From NCBI GenBank assembly GCA_002189035.1, contig NEEC01000014.1:2482501-2546500 (forward strand): a stretch of 64,000 nt of DNA. Direction: 5' to 3'. The notes beneath the pieces are model-generated. The model saw nothing but the letters and a program-made list of their open reading frames with translations. It made no database searches and was not told the origin of the DNA. The position numbers and the translations under genes were made by a program. Shown here in pieces: positions 9,918-21,797 of this stretch; positions within the stretch are counted from its first letter, which is position 1; each line of letters opens with the position of its first letter. Source of the DNA: Utricularia gibba (taxonomy: Eukaryota > Streptophyta > Magnoliopsida > Lamiales > Lentibulariaceae).

Positions 9918-11393
9918 TCAAAACTGCATCGTTCTTGCATGCAAACTGAGTGTGTCTAAGATCGAAAAGACTTCATCAGCTGCACTGTGTGTATTATCTC
10001 CGGAAAAAAACCTGAACATCGAACCTGCTAACTCTATGCAACTCTCGCCAGCTATCTTCTTCAAGCCTCTGTCCCTGATCCCATTTCTCAAATCCGTGGC
10101 TTTCTCCCATAGTCCAACTTCAGCATAATTGTTTGCAAGCATCACTAAATTCCCACAACCCCTTGGCTCCATTTCAACAAGCTCCTCCCTTACCTTCTCC
10201 CGAATTCCCATGTCGTCATTGATATCATGAATGTTGCAAGCACTGAGCAATGCCCTCCACACAATGCCATCGGCCTTGACAGGCATGCTCATTACGAAGG
10301 CATATGCTTCTTTAAGACGCCCAGACCGGCCTAATGTATCCACAACTGTGCAAAGATGCGTCATTTGAGGTTTGATCCGATGTACCTGCACCATCTCATT
10401 GAAGTAATGCAGCACGTCCTCCACCAGCCCGGCATGACTACAAGCACAAAGAACTCCAAGAAATGTTACATCGCTAGGCTTCACAGCAGCGTTCCTCATC
10501 TTGTGAAAAAGATCAAGGGCAGAAATAGCAAAACCATGCTGCGCAAATGCAAGAATCATGGCACTCCAAGTCCACACATTCCGGCACATCATCCTAGAAA
10601 ACACGGAATTTGCATACTCGACATCACCACTTTTCCCGTACATATCAACAAGCGCAGTCCCTAGTTGGCAATTCACAACCAAACCCCTTCGAATCACTTG
10701 AGAATGAACCCACTTCCCCCTGTTTAAGCAACCAAGCGCTGAACATGCTGACAGCACGACAACCATAGTGGTCTCATCCGGTTCAGTCTCTGAGCTCCTC
10801 ATCTCAACAAACAGTTCAACACCGTCTGAAAACCAACAGCACTCTACAGTAGCAGAGATGATTGAATTCCACGAGACAACATTCCTGTAAGGCATTTCAT
10901 CAAACAACTTGTATGCCTCCAATATCTTCTTACAAGAACCATAAAAATGAATCAGAGAATTATGGACATAAACATTGAAATACACATCACCGCGCTTGAC
11001 GACGTCACCGTGAACTTGACGCCCCTCGTTCAGACCTGAAAACGATGCGCACGCTTTGAACAAGAAAGGGAACGTATGTTCATTTGGTCTCACTCCCCAC
11101 CGACGCATAAAAAGGAAAACCCGCATCGCTTCCTTAGGCCCTTCATTGTCAGAAGTAGCCAACACCCTTATCACTTTGTTCCACTTAAAGGGTTCGAATG
11201 CTATCCCCCCAACCAATTCGAGAACTGAATCAGACGAGCAACAAGTTGCAACACAGGAATCATAATAAAAGGCCTGCAGTCTCCTCTGGAATTGAACCCG
11301 GGGCAAGAGGCTACTTCCTTGAAGAGAATGCCTTGCACAACACAAAACAGCGTTTCTGCAAAGAACCTGCACTCGGATGGAGTTGATGAACAT
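9918..11393 (-). CDS. Pentatricopeptide repeat protein (PLS class with E domain), intronless
   Basis: Single-exon gene of 491 residues, like most plant PPR genes; these are RNA-binding proteins of mitochondria or chloroplasts used in editing, splicing or stability. PLS-type motifs are visible: PNEHTFPFLFKACASF, VYVHNSLIHFYGSC, FDEMPYRNVVSWNSII, PDETTMVVVLSACSALG, TALVDMYGKSGDVEYA, VFSRMMCRNVWTWSAMI and PSDVTFLGVLCACSHAGLV. An E/E+ region follows (DGIVWRALLSACNIH ... GESCIEL) with no DYW deaminase domain. It resembles the At2g36730 group. The Arg-rich, acid-poor N-terminus fits organelle import. The ATG at 11393 is chosen as the first methionine codon. The stop lies 174 bp from the convergent AVT1-like stop. 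Confidence 0.9.
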   Translation of the reverse strand: MFINSIRVQVLCRNAVLCCARHSLQGSSLLPRVQFQRRLQAFYYDSCVATCCSSDSVLELVGGIAFEPFKWNKVIRVLATSDNEGPKEAMRVFLFMRRWGVRPNEHTFPFLFKACASFSGLNEGRQVHGDVVKRGDVYFNVYVHNSLIHFYGSCKKILEAYKLFDEMPYRNVVSWNSIISATVECCWFSDGVELFVEMRSSETEPDETTMVVVLSACSALGCLNRGKWVHSQVIRRGLVVNCQLGTALVDMYGKSGDVEYANSVFSRMMCRNVWTWSAMILAFAQHGFAISALDLFHKMRNAAVKPSDVTFLGVLCACSHAGLVEDVLHYFNEMVQVHRIKPQMTHLCTVVDTLGRSGRLKEAYAFVMSMPVKADGIVWRALLSACNIHDINDDMGIREKVREELVEMEPRGCGNLVMLANNYAEVGLWEKATDLRNGIRDRGLKKIAGESCIELAGSMFRFFSGDNTHSAADEVFSILDTLSLHARTMQF

Positions 11394-11739
11394 TTGCTGC
11401 ACCCAGTCTCAGCATCATGGGCTGAAACCACATGGATTAGCCACATCTTTGGGCATTTAATATCAGGCTTAATCTTTTGTTATTGGGCCAGGCCCACATC
11501 ACAACATAGCAACACGTGTCTTTCCAATTCAAGTCAGCGGGCTGTAAAATCCGTACCAAATGCAACCAACACCTTTATATAGAAACTAATTACATAACAA
11601 GCTCAAAATCCGCCCATGAGGATACTGGTAACTCGTAAGTGATGACTTCTGCTGCGGCTGAATGTAAATAATTAAAAAAAAAAGGCGCCGGCCGCCGTGC
11701 ACGCAGAGCCACCTCCAGCCCAGCTCCGGAGACACGTCT
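11394..11739. other. Spacer upstream of the PPR gene
   Basis: 5' flank of the PPR gene and 3' flank of the DCN1-like gene. No gene seen; an A-run occurs at about 11672-11681. Confidence 0.4.
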
Positions 11740-12078
11740 TCATGTATATGAAAGCCCTCTCGCGGGGTCAAAATGAATGCACGAGCTTCCCGAGAGAAGA
11801 CCCGCAAAGCCCCTGGAGAGACAGCCCTCAATGGCACACATCGTGGTCACGGGGGCGCGCCCAGACGGACTGCTGTTGTATCTGCTTTTCGTCTCGTCCA
11901 CTGGTGGATGGAGATGGGGATGCGAACCAGGGGGTGTGCAATTATCAATGCCGCGGAGGTTCCTTCTCTTGGTGCTGTCATCTGAAGGGCTTGTCGTTGA
12001 ATCTTCATCCATCTTCCTTTTTGAAGCTGACGGGTTGGTTAGGCATGCAGGGATGAGCACTTTTACCGAGGAGGGATG
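11740..12078 (-). pseudogene. C-terminal tail of the DCN1-like gene, cut off by an in-frame TAG
   Basis: Directly downstream of, and in the same frame as, the last DCN1-like exon, about 112 more codons stay open. They contain SASKRKMDEDST, SDDSTKRRNL and, near the end, CLSRGFAGLLSGSS. From memory, longer plant members of this family carry a Lys/Arg-rich segment and a similar SLSQGFASLLS motif in their tail, so this looks like the original C-terminus now separated by TAG at 12079-12081. No intron of usual size removes the stop in phase. Either the stop is real and the tail is relic, or the base call is wrong. Confidence 0.55.
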
Positions 12079-14126
12079 CTAAGAATTGAGATATGGGGGT
12101 GTGGTAGCCATACCAGATTTATGGAGCTGCAATACTGCTGTCTCGGCGCAACTGCATACAAACGTAGGAGGACCTCTGATCCTGCATCACAAGCGATATT
12201 TGAAGGAGGGTTATGCAACCAATTTATGGCCTAATGAAATCAGGTAAATGAAGGCTTGCTGAATTATTCCATGCAGAGGACAAATATTTGCATCGCATAC
12301 CTGTACAAGTAGTCGACAAAGTCATCGATTAAGACCGGCCATGCCCCTGGGATTATACAGAGCAGTTGCTCGTCAAAATAAAGCAATGCAGCATCAATGA
12401 AGAAACTATGAAAGAAACACGGCTGTGTTTTTTAGTAATAGAAGAGAAAGACAACACACTGAAAGTAAAAACTAGACCATCTACAAATGGTATCCCTCGG
12501 CCTAAAAAACCAGCTTATTTTCTACTGTCTCAAAATTAAATGGATGAACAAAACACACGCAGCAACATTTAGCACATCATGGTTCAAAAACTGAGTTAGA
12601 AAACTGTGAAAATAAATAAGCCAGATTTACCTTGAGGGTCATAACCTTCAAGATTTTCATTGACACAACGACTGAAAGATAAAAGTTGTCTCCATGTATC
12701 CTCCGAAATGTTATGTCGCTGATTTTTCTGAATAATAAAAGAGAAACTCAGATAATTGGGATGTAACTTCAATCAATAGTAGATGTACATAACTTTGGAA
12801 AAGCATCATAAGAAATTATCAGTTAAAAATTGAGGAGGAGCAAAGCTCAAGTTCAACGAAAAATGTTTGATGTCTAACACTAAAATATCCACCTCCACAA
12901 AATCACACCATTCATTAAGAAGCCGAAATCTTCCAGCCAAAACCAACCTCCATGCCATAATTGCCCTTGCTACGGCTGAAAATATTTTCAATATGTATTA
13001 AGAGGTGCAACCTGTCAGGTTGATGCAAAGAATAAAAGATAACTCACTTATGCTCTTTTGGCCATTTTCCCGGCATATAAAGAAAACAAAATCATAAAAA
13101 CGAGAGAACTCTAAGAAGCCCGCCTCCATGCACTCCAAGTTTGACTTAAGCTTGCAGAGTTCATCAAAGAGTAACACCCTAACATAAAACGAGGAAAATT
13201 ACAGATGTGCAGCGCAAATAAAAAATTGAAGTGCTACGGGAGAAAGTAAATCTGTTTTGAATACTCTTTCGCCAGTGCCATACAATATACTGCCTCAACA
13301 ACAAAAGTTTCATGAAATTGGCATAGTCTAATATGTATGTGATGGAATATCTAGAGCAACCAAGGACAATGACAACCTCACAATCACAATATCTTTACCG
13401 TGGAAATCTTGCTCCAAAAATATTTACCTTGCTGTAAATTTTGATTCCACCACCTTCGACATCTGGGACAAAGCTTCTTTCAAGAATCTCACCCTTTGAA
13501 TTTGCTCATCAGGGCTGCTACCATCCTCCGCTTGAGCAATCGCTCTTGAGGTAATCGCTGCTACCAAATTTCAAGATCAAAAAAACGCAACACTTCCAGA
13601 AGCAAAACTGGATTTTCTCTTCTCTTTAAAACAAACCTTCAATCAGCAGTACTCACTACTATGTTATGACACAAGTTTTAAACGGATCATTTTTTCTTCA
13701 AGTAACCAACTCAGGAGTTCAGACCCCAGGGCACGCCTTGATTAAAAGCGCAAACTGCCCCTTACAATTAAAGCAAAGAAACTGACTCTCAAAAGGTCAA
13801 TATGCGAAAAAACACCAGGTATTCTTCTCTAAAACAGCGAAAAAACAAGGATTTGCTCAAAACCCAAAAACAAAACCTGGATTCTCATAGTTTGAATGAT
13901 CAAAGCGCTACACATAGCTAAGATTACAAACGGATGAAAATAACAAAAGAGAAAAGCCGGAGTCGAAATAAGGGAGCAATCCCACTAACATCAATTCCAA
14001 CCAAATACAACCCAACTCCAAGCGCATAAAACAACCAGATTCATCCAGAAATAACAAAGAACAGAGGCTTGATTCTTTACCGCAGTACTGGCCATAAATT
14101 TGGAAAATATCGAAGCAGAATTCCAT
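12079..14126 (-). CDS. DCN1-like protein (defective in cullin neddylation, DCUN1 domain)
   Basis: Co-E3 that promotes NEDD8/RUB transfer onto cullins. Seven exons (minus strand): 14081-14126, 13428-13557, 13048-13178, 12893-12975, 12631-12727, 12301-12346, 12079-12181. All phases agree, giving 211 residues. The DCUN1 (potentiating neddylation) domain is clear: FYDFVFFICRENGQKSITVA, AWRLVLAGRFRLLNEWCDFV, EKNQRHNISEDTWRQLLSF, SRCVNENLEGYDPQG and AWPVLIDDFVDYLYR. There is no N-terminal UBA domain, as in the short plant At1g15860 type. After the domain the frame runs about 34 codons to TAG at 12079-12081; the same frame reopens immediately beyond it (see the tail entry). Confidence 0.88.
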
Positions 14127-15901
14127 GGCTATCGGTGGGTACTTTCCTCCTCCGAGGCTTACGACACCGACAAAAGAAGAACCCCCCAGATAGAACTTTC
14201 CCGATTCTAAACCGCTGGAACCTCCAACGAATATCCGCGTTTCTGAGACCACCGTCAAGCTTCCACAGCTCTTCAGATTGAAAATCTATGGGATATCGGC
14301 TTACCTGGACTCCTCCAGATTGGTCGATTCCGTGTAAATTTAATAGCAATACAAACTTAAAACTTATATGCCATTAAAACACACACTATTTCATTACAAA
14401 TTTCCTGTCAAATTCTCCCAATATTGTCAACACATTACAACTTAATTTGTAATTTAAAAATTCAAAACCTTGTAATTAATATTACCACTTTCAACCATTT
14501 TCCTAATTTGTTAACATAATTGTGTTGGTAAACTTGAAAAGTAATAAATTTATTATTAAAATAATCCATATTATCATACATATAATTATTTTATATTTGA
14601 TAACAAAATTAATCTTGAAAGTTTTATTTAAAAAATACTATTGATTATAATACTTTTTGTATATTTAGGGTGTATGAGGTCGCGTGGCGCTTTAGTCGAG
14701 TATGGTGTGCAATGGTTTACCTCCGATGCTGATGTGCGAGGAGTGTCGTCGGATAAGTGGATTCGTTTTAGATTTCATTCATGCGCCTGCTGTAAGACTA
14801 TGGAAGCAAGTAACTGTTGAAATTCATTATCGATATCTCAAACTAATACAAAATACATTTTGGGCATTCAAGTTAAACGGTTATATATCATATTGAAATT
14901 CAGGATTTGATAGTTTATATGAGCGCACATATAAAACCTAAATACATAAAAAACGTGAATCATATTAAAAAATAGATATAATCAATTATTAATTATCTTT
15001 AATTTTTTATATACTTATTATATCAATTTTATTTTTTGATGTCATATTTGAATGTATACCATGCTGGAGCTTGCCATGTCGCAAGTTTTTGATGGGTGGG
15101 TGGGTGTGAGGGAGCATTTCCTTGTGGTAAGATGTGTATATATCCGGCGGAAGCACTGGTATCGGACAGTTCACTCTCAGATCGGAGACGGCGTCATCGG
15201 ATTTTCTAATACGGGATGTACGGAATGTGCTTTCTCCGGCGAAATCCGCCGGTACAAAAAAGAAAGAAAATGCTTTTAAAATGGTAATACAAGAATAGGT
15301 ATGACTTTATTTCTACATTGCTTATGTAAAAGAGAAGGAAAGTGGTTAAGGTACCCTTCTAATCTTATACAAACATTTTTCTTTGAAATAAAAAAATATA
15401 AAATTATGAAGATCTAATTAATATATTAAAAGAATAAATTCAATCATGAGATCCCGTCGCAAGCACTGTGCCAACAGTGCGCTAGAGAGCCTTATGCATC
15501 AAATCACAGTTTCTTTCCCTCCGATGTTCCCTCAACATTTTAGCCCTGGAATTATTTTAATTGAAGTTTGCTTTCAATTCCACCATCTCATAAACTTCTT
15601 TTTTTAATTTTTCCTTTTAGTTTTGAGAAAAATGATGAAATGACAAATTACAGTCATTAATGAGGAGTACATTGGGGAACAATAATTACATGACAAATCG
15701 CATTTATTAATCGCCAAGGAACAGAGGCAGGTCACACTACACGTGCACAGACGCGTTTTCCAAAACATCACGTGCATAATGTTCTGTTCCCACGGGGCCA
15801 TTTTGAAAAAGAGCACGGAAAATAATCCGTATAAATTACCTTTCCCTTCGGGTTAATGATGATAATAACAATGATAATATTTTAAGAGGAAACGAATGCA
15901 T
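14127..15901. other. AT-rich intergenic region
   Basis: About 1.8 kb between the DCN1-like promoter and the expansin 3' end. It is strongly AT-rich at 14340-14650 and 14880-15050 and has scattered short ORFs without similarity that I recognise. No gene seen. Confidence 0.45.
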
Positions 15902-16708
15902 TCACCGGAACTGGGCGCCGGCAAATGTTTGTCCAAATGACCAATTGGGCGGCGCCACGTTGTAAGAAACCAGGGACGCGCCGTCGCCAGTGACGACTCT
16001 GAAGGACAAGCTCTGCCCGTCGAGCAAAGAATTGCTTTGCCAATTTTGGCCCCAGTTCCTAGCCATCTGCTGCCACCCAGTCCTGGATCCCTTAACATAC
16101 ACCGCGTGGACGTCGCCGGCGCCGCCGACATTCGTAATGAGAACAAGATTGAAGTAAGAATGGCCGTTGATGGTGAATCTGATTCCACCCCTCTTCCGGC
16201 AAGGCACCCTTCTGTACAAAACAGGGACTACCCCTGCTCTGTACTGCGCAATCCGTAGAAAAACGGGCTGCGATAAATCGAAATGGTGGTTCGGCGGGTC
16301 GCACCAGCCGCCGGGAGGGCAGAAGTTGGTGGCGGTGACGGTGATGGAGCCTCGGAGGCAGAGAGGCGCGTTGTGGCAGACCAGTTGGTAGCAGGATCCG
16401 CAGCTTAGGCCGTTGTTGAACAGAGCAGTGCTGAGTGCCGCAGTCTCGGTACCGTACCCTTGGCTGTACAGGTTGCCGTAACCACAGGCCCCTCCTACCA
16501 CCCTCAACCCAACTTGAGATTTACGCACAAAATCGATACTGCATTTACATAAGAGCAGAACATACCCATAGTGCCGGAGGCGTCCCCCCGCCGTAGAATG
16601 TGGCGCGTGCAGCGATCCAGTTAGAGACGTAGCCTCCGTGCGCGGGATGGCGGCGAAGTGGAGCAATCCCAGTAGCAGAAGAATGGGGATGAGGATGGAG
16701 AGTCTCAT
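15902..16708 (-). CDS. Alpha-expansin, two frame breaks
   Basis: Secreted protein that loosens cell walls at acidic pH. Exon 1 is 16566-16708 and exon 2 is 15902-16494, with a 71-bp intron at a position typical of expansins. Exon 2 is intact: [21 protein letters not shown], the eight-Cys double-psi barrel, the catalytic-site HFDLSQP and a C-terminal CBM63 domain ([37 protein letters not shown]). Exon 1 encodes a signal peptide ([12 protein letters not shown]), then [19 protein letters not shown] in a second frame and DASGTMG in a third. Each change fits one missing base: next to the GGG at 16644-16646 and in the C6 run at 16584-16589 (plus-strand letters). Adding two bases makes the length a multiple of three, about 245 residues, normal for the family. 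Confidence 0.87.
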   Translation of the reverse strand: MRLSILIPILLLLGLLHFAAIPRTEATSLTGSLHAPHSTAGGRLRHYGYVLLLCKCSIDFVRKSQVGLRVVGGACGYGNLYSQGYGTETAALSTALFNNGLSCGSCYQLVCHNAPLCLRGSITVTATNFCPPGGWCDPPNHHFDLSQPVFLRIAQYRAGVVPVLYRRVPCRKRGGIRFTINGHSYFNLVLITNVGGAGDVHAVYVKGSRTGWQQMARNWGQNWQSNSLLDGQSLSFRVVTGDGASLVSYNVAPPNWSFGQTFAGAQFR

Positions 16709-19120
16709 CTTGTGCCTGTGCCTGTGCCTGGGGGAGACGAAAAGTGCGGTAAGCGGGGAGAATAAATAAAGGGGGAAGAGGGAAAGCAAAAGATAGAAGA
16801 CAGTTGGTTCAGAGGAAGATGGGGCCAATGGCAGCCAAAGTAGCTGTTTTCCATACCCGTCTTTGCATCCCAACACACACTAATCAGTAATCACCCAGCC
16901 CATGACCATGAATGAACCAACAACCGCGACATCAGCTGCGCCTGCGCGTCCACACACCGCCATTCTCTCATTCAAATGGACACTTTCATCCCCCCATTAA
17001 TGCTCCTCCTAATTAAAACAAAACTCCTTCCTGCCTCCTCCTCAAAGACGTCGCCAATCAAATTCCCAACATTAATTAGAAAAATATAGGGGAGTATGTA
17101 TTAGAAAAATGGTCATCATTTCTTATGTGTGTGATAAAAGTAATCATTTTATATATAAAAAATTGATTGAAGTGCATAAGATAGAAAGTCAAGGTGTTCA
17201 TGATCCTCCATACCAGGGTTAGGGTTTGGCAGAGAATGAAGCACAGGTTGCTGCACAAATCGCGGCATAATTGTGACATGGGAGATGGGGTCCACCCAAC
17301 CGGTCGCCTCTGCCTTTCTTTTGACTAAAGGACCGGTCTTACGCACATGAAATTTATATTTACTTTAGCCACGCAAGTAATAACAGTTTTCGAAGTGAAA
17401 TGACTATATAAACCTTGGCGGCTTAAATATCCCAAACGAAGGGTGTCGTCTCTTTCGAAAAGGATCCAATGTGTGGATCGCGGTTAGGTCGCTTACTCGC
17501 ACATTGTGAGGATTTAATATTGAATCAGAAGGGAGGGGGAGGGGGGGTGTTTGGGTCCTCTTTTCAGATTAAATATTTCAAAAGATTTGAGGCTGGTTGA
17601 AGAAGAAAATGATGATGAGGAGGAGGGCTGGAGGATCGGAGAATAGTATTCAAAAAGTGTGGTGATGAGGATGGCGAAAAAGGACGTGTGGGTAGTGGTA
17701 ACAGTAGGCGTTGCCATAAGTAAACCGGGGCCTTGCGAGGGATGGAGACCCACCACATGCCTCATTACGACGCCTGTCCCTCGCTGCTTCCATTTTCTTT
17801 TCTCTGGGCAGAGGAGCCATTTAAGAGGCACACCCCATCCCCGAACACCACGACCACGTTCTGTCGGGTGCACCACATGCGCCCTCTCTTCTTCTTCTAT
17901 CGCAGCGGCAGCAGCAGCAGCACACAGATACATACATACATACATGCATCTGCTCTGCTTCATCATTGTGTACGTATGCTTGGTTCCACGCGACGGAGAC
18001 GGACTGGGGTTCCGGCCTCAGGATTTTACTCCTCGCAGTCCCAGGTGTTGTGTGTTCGGCACTGCATTTAATGCTCAATACACTGTACTGCGCGTCAGGT
18101 GCGTCGGAGCCGGAATGCCTACCCAGCGCCTCTCCAGATCCTTCACGTCTCGATCCATGCCTACCTATCTTCCCGACACAAAAGGGGTAGACCTGGAATT
18201 TCCTATTCCTTCATTTTTTTTGTTTCACACCAATCATGATTATTTGTTTTAACATTTAAATCAAAAATATAAAAAAAGACTCTAAAATATTAGAATATGA
18301 TAGATCTTTTTATATTGAACAATCATATGTTTACTTAATTATATTCTGATAAAATATAATGCGTGTGTGTGCTTGCATTATTTATTAAAATCTGTTTACT
18401 ATGGAATTGTAAACAAGCATGTAGTTAGTTGACTAATAAGTATATGGCTGAATGGTGAAGCATAAAATTCATATCATCTAATTTTCCCAATACTGCTACA
18501 TGGTATAAGAATGTTGATGTCGAATTTATGGATGAAAAAACATTATAATATTATTAAAATATGGATTAAAGAATGATGATTAATTTTAGAATTTATGGAA
18601 ATTAGGTGGTTCGTCCCAATGAATAATGCGAAGGACAGTCTTGTTGACATTAAATGATCACTCGCTATAATAACGCAAGCAAACAAAACAGGACGGCATG
18701 CTGCTGGTCTCTCTCTTTCTCGGGTGTAAGAAAGGAAATCAAGAAAAAGTCGAGGCTCCTAGGCGGAGAATATGCAGAAATTATTGGGACACAATGTTAA
18801 AAAGTCACCATGTGAACAGTGAATCGTTCTCACCATACAGGGCTTTGTCTCCTCTGGGGTTGTTGGCTGGTAACATCAAGCTTGACTTGAAGGGAGAAAG
18901 GGGAATCATGCTTTCAAATTCACCATTTTTAGGCGAGCCTGTACTGCTATGAACTCAAAATCTACCCTCTGGTTAGAAAGAATGTACTGGGGTTTTATGT
19001 GTCGCAATTCCTGCTCATCTGATGGGAATATAACTTAGGACGCTGTTACTCAAAGGTTCACATTATTTGGCAATACTACATCACTTGATCTTGTATAAAG
19101 TAAATGGGCAGCGCAGGAGA
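16709..19120. other. Intergenic region, no gene seen
   Basis: About 2.4 kb. It includes the expansin promoter, a moderately GC-rich block at 17650-18180 with long chance ORFs on both strands but no recognisable protein, a short (CATA)n run, and AT-rich sequence at 18250-18560. Confidence 0.45.
17929..17947. repeat. (CATA)n microsatellite
   Basis: Four to five tandem CATA units followed by CATGCAT. Confidence 0.75.
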
Positions 19121-19282
19121 TCATACCGGGACAATACCTTCCCGAACTAGAAGCCCCAGGAGGAGCACCAGGAACCCGGCAACAAGACACTGCGTCGACG
19201 ACACCACCGTCTGCGAATAAGCAGAAAGCGTGATCGCTGCCCCCACGATCGAGATCGAAAGGGAGATCTTCATCGCATCCAT
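19121..19282 (-). CDS. Possible small membrane protein (53 residues)
   Basis: An open frame begins MDAMKISLSISIVGAAITLS and continues with a second hydrophobic stretch (LVAGFLVLLLGLLV) ending REGIVPV. The frame stays open upstream to about 19348 without another ATG (VDFVAATRHFPEGTRRR), so the ATG at 19282 or an exon further upstream could be the start. Two hydrophobic segments suggest a membrane hairpin. I do not recognise the family. It lies divergently from the CASP gene, about 500 bp away. It could also be a chance ORF. Confidence 0.35.
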   Translation of the reverse strand: MDAMKISLSISIVGAAITLSAYSQTVVSSTQCLVAGFLVLLLGLLVREGIVPV

Positions 19283-19723
19283 TCTTCTCCGAGTTCCTTC
19301 AGGAAAATGCCGTGTAGCAGCAACAAAGTCAACACTTTCTAGAGCCAACAGGCTCCTGGGATTTGTGTTGACTTTGCAACGGGCCCTTGTCCATTGCCCA
19401 TCCTTTTATGGTCTGGGCTTTATCCAACTAACCTTATTGGGTCCGACACAGGCCCATATTCAGTCAGTTGTCGTTGCAAAGATAACAAACACTGTTAGAT
19501 GTCAGAATATCGGTGGAGTGTCCACTGTGTAGAACAACGAACGCTATTCAAATAGTCAAAGAAGAAAAGCAAGTAGGTTGTTGAAATCAGTTAGGGTGAG
19601 TATCATTAACTCTTCTGGTACATTCCCGCTGCAGCCGTTTTTTTTTTCTGACGAGCTGACTTTGCGTTCGACGTTCAAAGATGGCGGAAGATGGGAGATT
19701 GCCCAATCACCGCATCGTCGTAT

Positions 19724-19731
19724 TATAAATA
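19724..19731 (+). promoter_or_regulatory. TATA box of the CASP gene
   Basis: A perfect TATAAATA lies 48 bp upstream of the CASP ATG, in a position that would give a leader of about 20-25 nt. Confidence 0.6.
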
Positions 19732-19779
19732 CTGGAAAGCCTTCCTTTGTGTTAGTCATCAGTGATCATCATCTGCGAA

Positions 19780-20509
19780 ATGGGGAAGTCAGTGACGAAG
19801 AAGGAAGCAATAGAGGAAGCTGCTGCTAGGCAGAAGGGTCCGAGCAGAGGAAGATCGGTTCTTGACTTCGTTCTGAGAATCGTCGCTGCTGCCGCTACGA
19901 TCGGAAGCGCGATCGCGATGGGAATGCGAATAACCCTAGGGCTCCTCTCATGGAGCAGATCACCCGGTTGAGATCGCAGTTCAATGAAATTCCGGCTTTC
20001 ACGTAACCATCGGACAAGCTTACAAGTTACAGTAACGCGAGTTTTAATGTTCCTTGTAATGAAATGGAATTCTGTCTGTTTTGCATCAGGTTCTTCGTGG
20101 TTTCCAACGCCTTGGCGACCGGATACCTCGCGCTCTCGCTCGTGCTCTCAGCCCTGCACATTGTGATGCCCGGTGCGAAGCTCACCCGGGCCATTCTCCT
20201 CATCCTTGACATGGTAATTCTCGACATCCATCGTCTGAACCTTGCGTCCGCCACCGCTGTCAAGCTCACTGATTTCCGTGGCCATCTGTGTAGTTAATAT
20301 TGTCGACTTTGACGGCTGGGGCATCGGCGGCTGCCGCGATTACATACTTGGCACACAAGGGGAACACGCAGGCCAACTGGTTTTCGATATGCCACCAGTA
20401 CAGCTCCTTCTGTGATCGCGCCTCAGGGTGTTTGGCTGGATCTTTCCTGGGAGTTCTTGTGCTCATGATGCTCATTGTCTTGTCGGCCATCTCCCTGTCG
20501 AGGAACTGA
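19780..20509 (+). CDS. Casparian strip membrane protein / CASP-like, one frame break
   Basis: Four-TM MARVEL-like scaffold protein. True CASPs organise lignin deposition at the endodermal Casparian strip. Exons 19780-20002, 20090-20213 and 20294-20509 give about 187 residues once one base is allowed for. Features: basic N-terminus; TM1 ([23 protein letters not shown]); first loop ([11 protein letters not shown]); TM2 ([20 protein letters not shown]) with the family FFV start; TM3 ([22 protein letters not shown]); second loop ([13 protein letters not shown]) with the two conserved cysteines; and TM4. The frame changes right after IAMG at the GGG of 19920-19922. One missing G explains it and makes the length a multiple of three. 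TM3 and second-loop motifs favour a true CASP over distant CASPL members. Confidence 0.85.
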
Positions 20510-21797
20510 ACCAACGGCCATTATCTTTTGTTTGTTTTGTTCGCAGAATCGTCATCCAACATGACTGAATGTGTGTTTTATCCTTTAACAAGTAGCAGTG
20601 TGTATACACACGGGGCTCCAACCCCACTTCTAGCACATTAGTTGCCTAAGCCTTCAGCAGGATCATCGAACGGAAACCTCCGCACAAAAAACAAAAAAAA
20701 AGGACTTTCACTCTAAAAAGAATGCCTTTTGAAACTGTGTATATAACGTCGTGTGTGTGTATCTCTCTCTTTTTCTTTTTGTATTTTGTCACAATGCACA
20801 CAGTATGAGTGGCTTTTCTTAGGGTTTCATTCTGACGGTTAAAAACAAAATCGAATAAATTTTTTGTCAAAAAAAAAAAAAGAAAAAACTCTTGAACCAA
20901 CAAATGTACTCCTTTCGCTTTTCATGGAGGCAGATGAGAGCAAGACGGATTCAAATATTCGGGTATTACAGGCAGCAGAAACACAGAAACATCAGTTTCT
21001 GCTGCAAAGCGGACCCCGATTTCAATTTCCGCACGACAAGATTAGGCCTCCCAGCATTATCAGTAAGCTTTCGAGCCTCATTCCGGTGCGGCACAGCGGT
21101 TTTCCGTTCACGGCAACGACTAATCAATTAAACTCACCGGCGGCAGGGCGTTAGCCTCCGACCGCGATTGAGGAACACCGGAAATAACCCTAGAAATCTG
21201 ACTAGCTATGTGGCCTTATTTGGTTTCAGATCTGCGTGTTGGGCCGAAGGGTCCAGTGTAACCACGGCCCAATTTGTTGATGATTAGGCGGATATGTATG
21301 ACCCAACTGTAATTTAGAATGATTCTCATTATTTTACAGTTTAAAAATTTAATATAAAAATTACTTGCTATTTCAAAAAATTAATAAAATTTGTTTTCAC
21401 TCTCTATAAAATTATTTTTTAATAATTTAATATTAATAATTCTTAATATTTGAAATAATTGATTCAATTGTTTGAAAGTTTGAAAATTTGAAAAAATTAG
21501 TTGTTAACTAGATTTTTTTGAATAATCTAAATTAATTGTGTTCGGTGATCAAAGAGTAAAAAAGTAAAAATATCACAAATATAAAAAATTAAGAATTAAT
21601 TATATTTGATATACCAAATTTGATAACTCATTATATTAGATGCGTAATATTTTGGAAATCAATTTTATCATTAGGAATCAGATTCTCAATTTATATTAAA
21701 AAATTGGAATTAATTTTATCAAAAAATTAAACATTGAGATTTTTTGATATAATTTTCTTTGATATGAAAATTGAGCTTAGAAATATCTTATAAGTGA
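20510..21797. other. 3' flank of CASP and AT-rich spacer
   Basis: Contains an A-run at about 20869-20880 and strongly AT-rich sequence from 21330. No gene seen. Confidence 0.4.

Noticed and set aside
9823-10128. Plus-strand ORF at the end of the PPR gene
   Set aside because: It is the antisense shadow of the PPR coding sequence.
15902-16876. A single 324-codon frame covering the whole expansin locus
   Set aside because: It reads through the intron and through two frame breaks, giving a nonsense segment ([12 protein letters not shown]); the 71-bp intron with good splice sites and the conserved exon 1 blocks in other frames are a better explanation.
17514-18252. Overlapping long ORFs on both strands at 17.5-18.3 kb
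   Set aside because: No recognisable motif, a codon pattern typical of GC-rich non-coding sequence, and simple repeats inside. Not reported as a gene.
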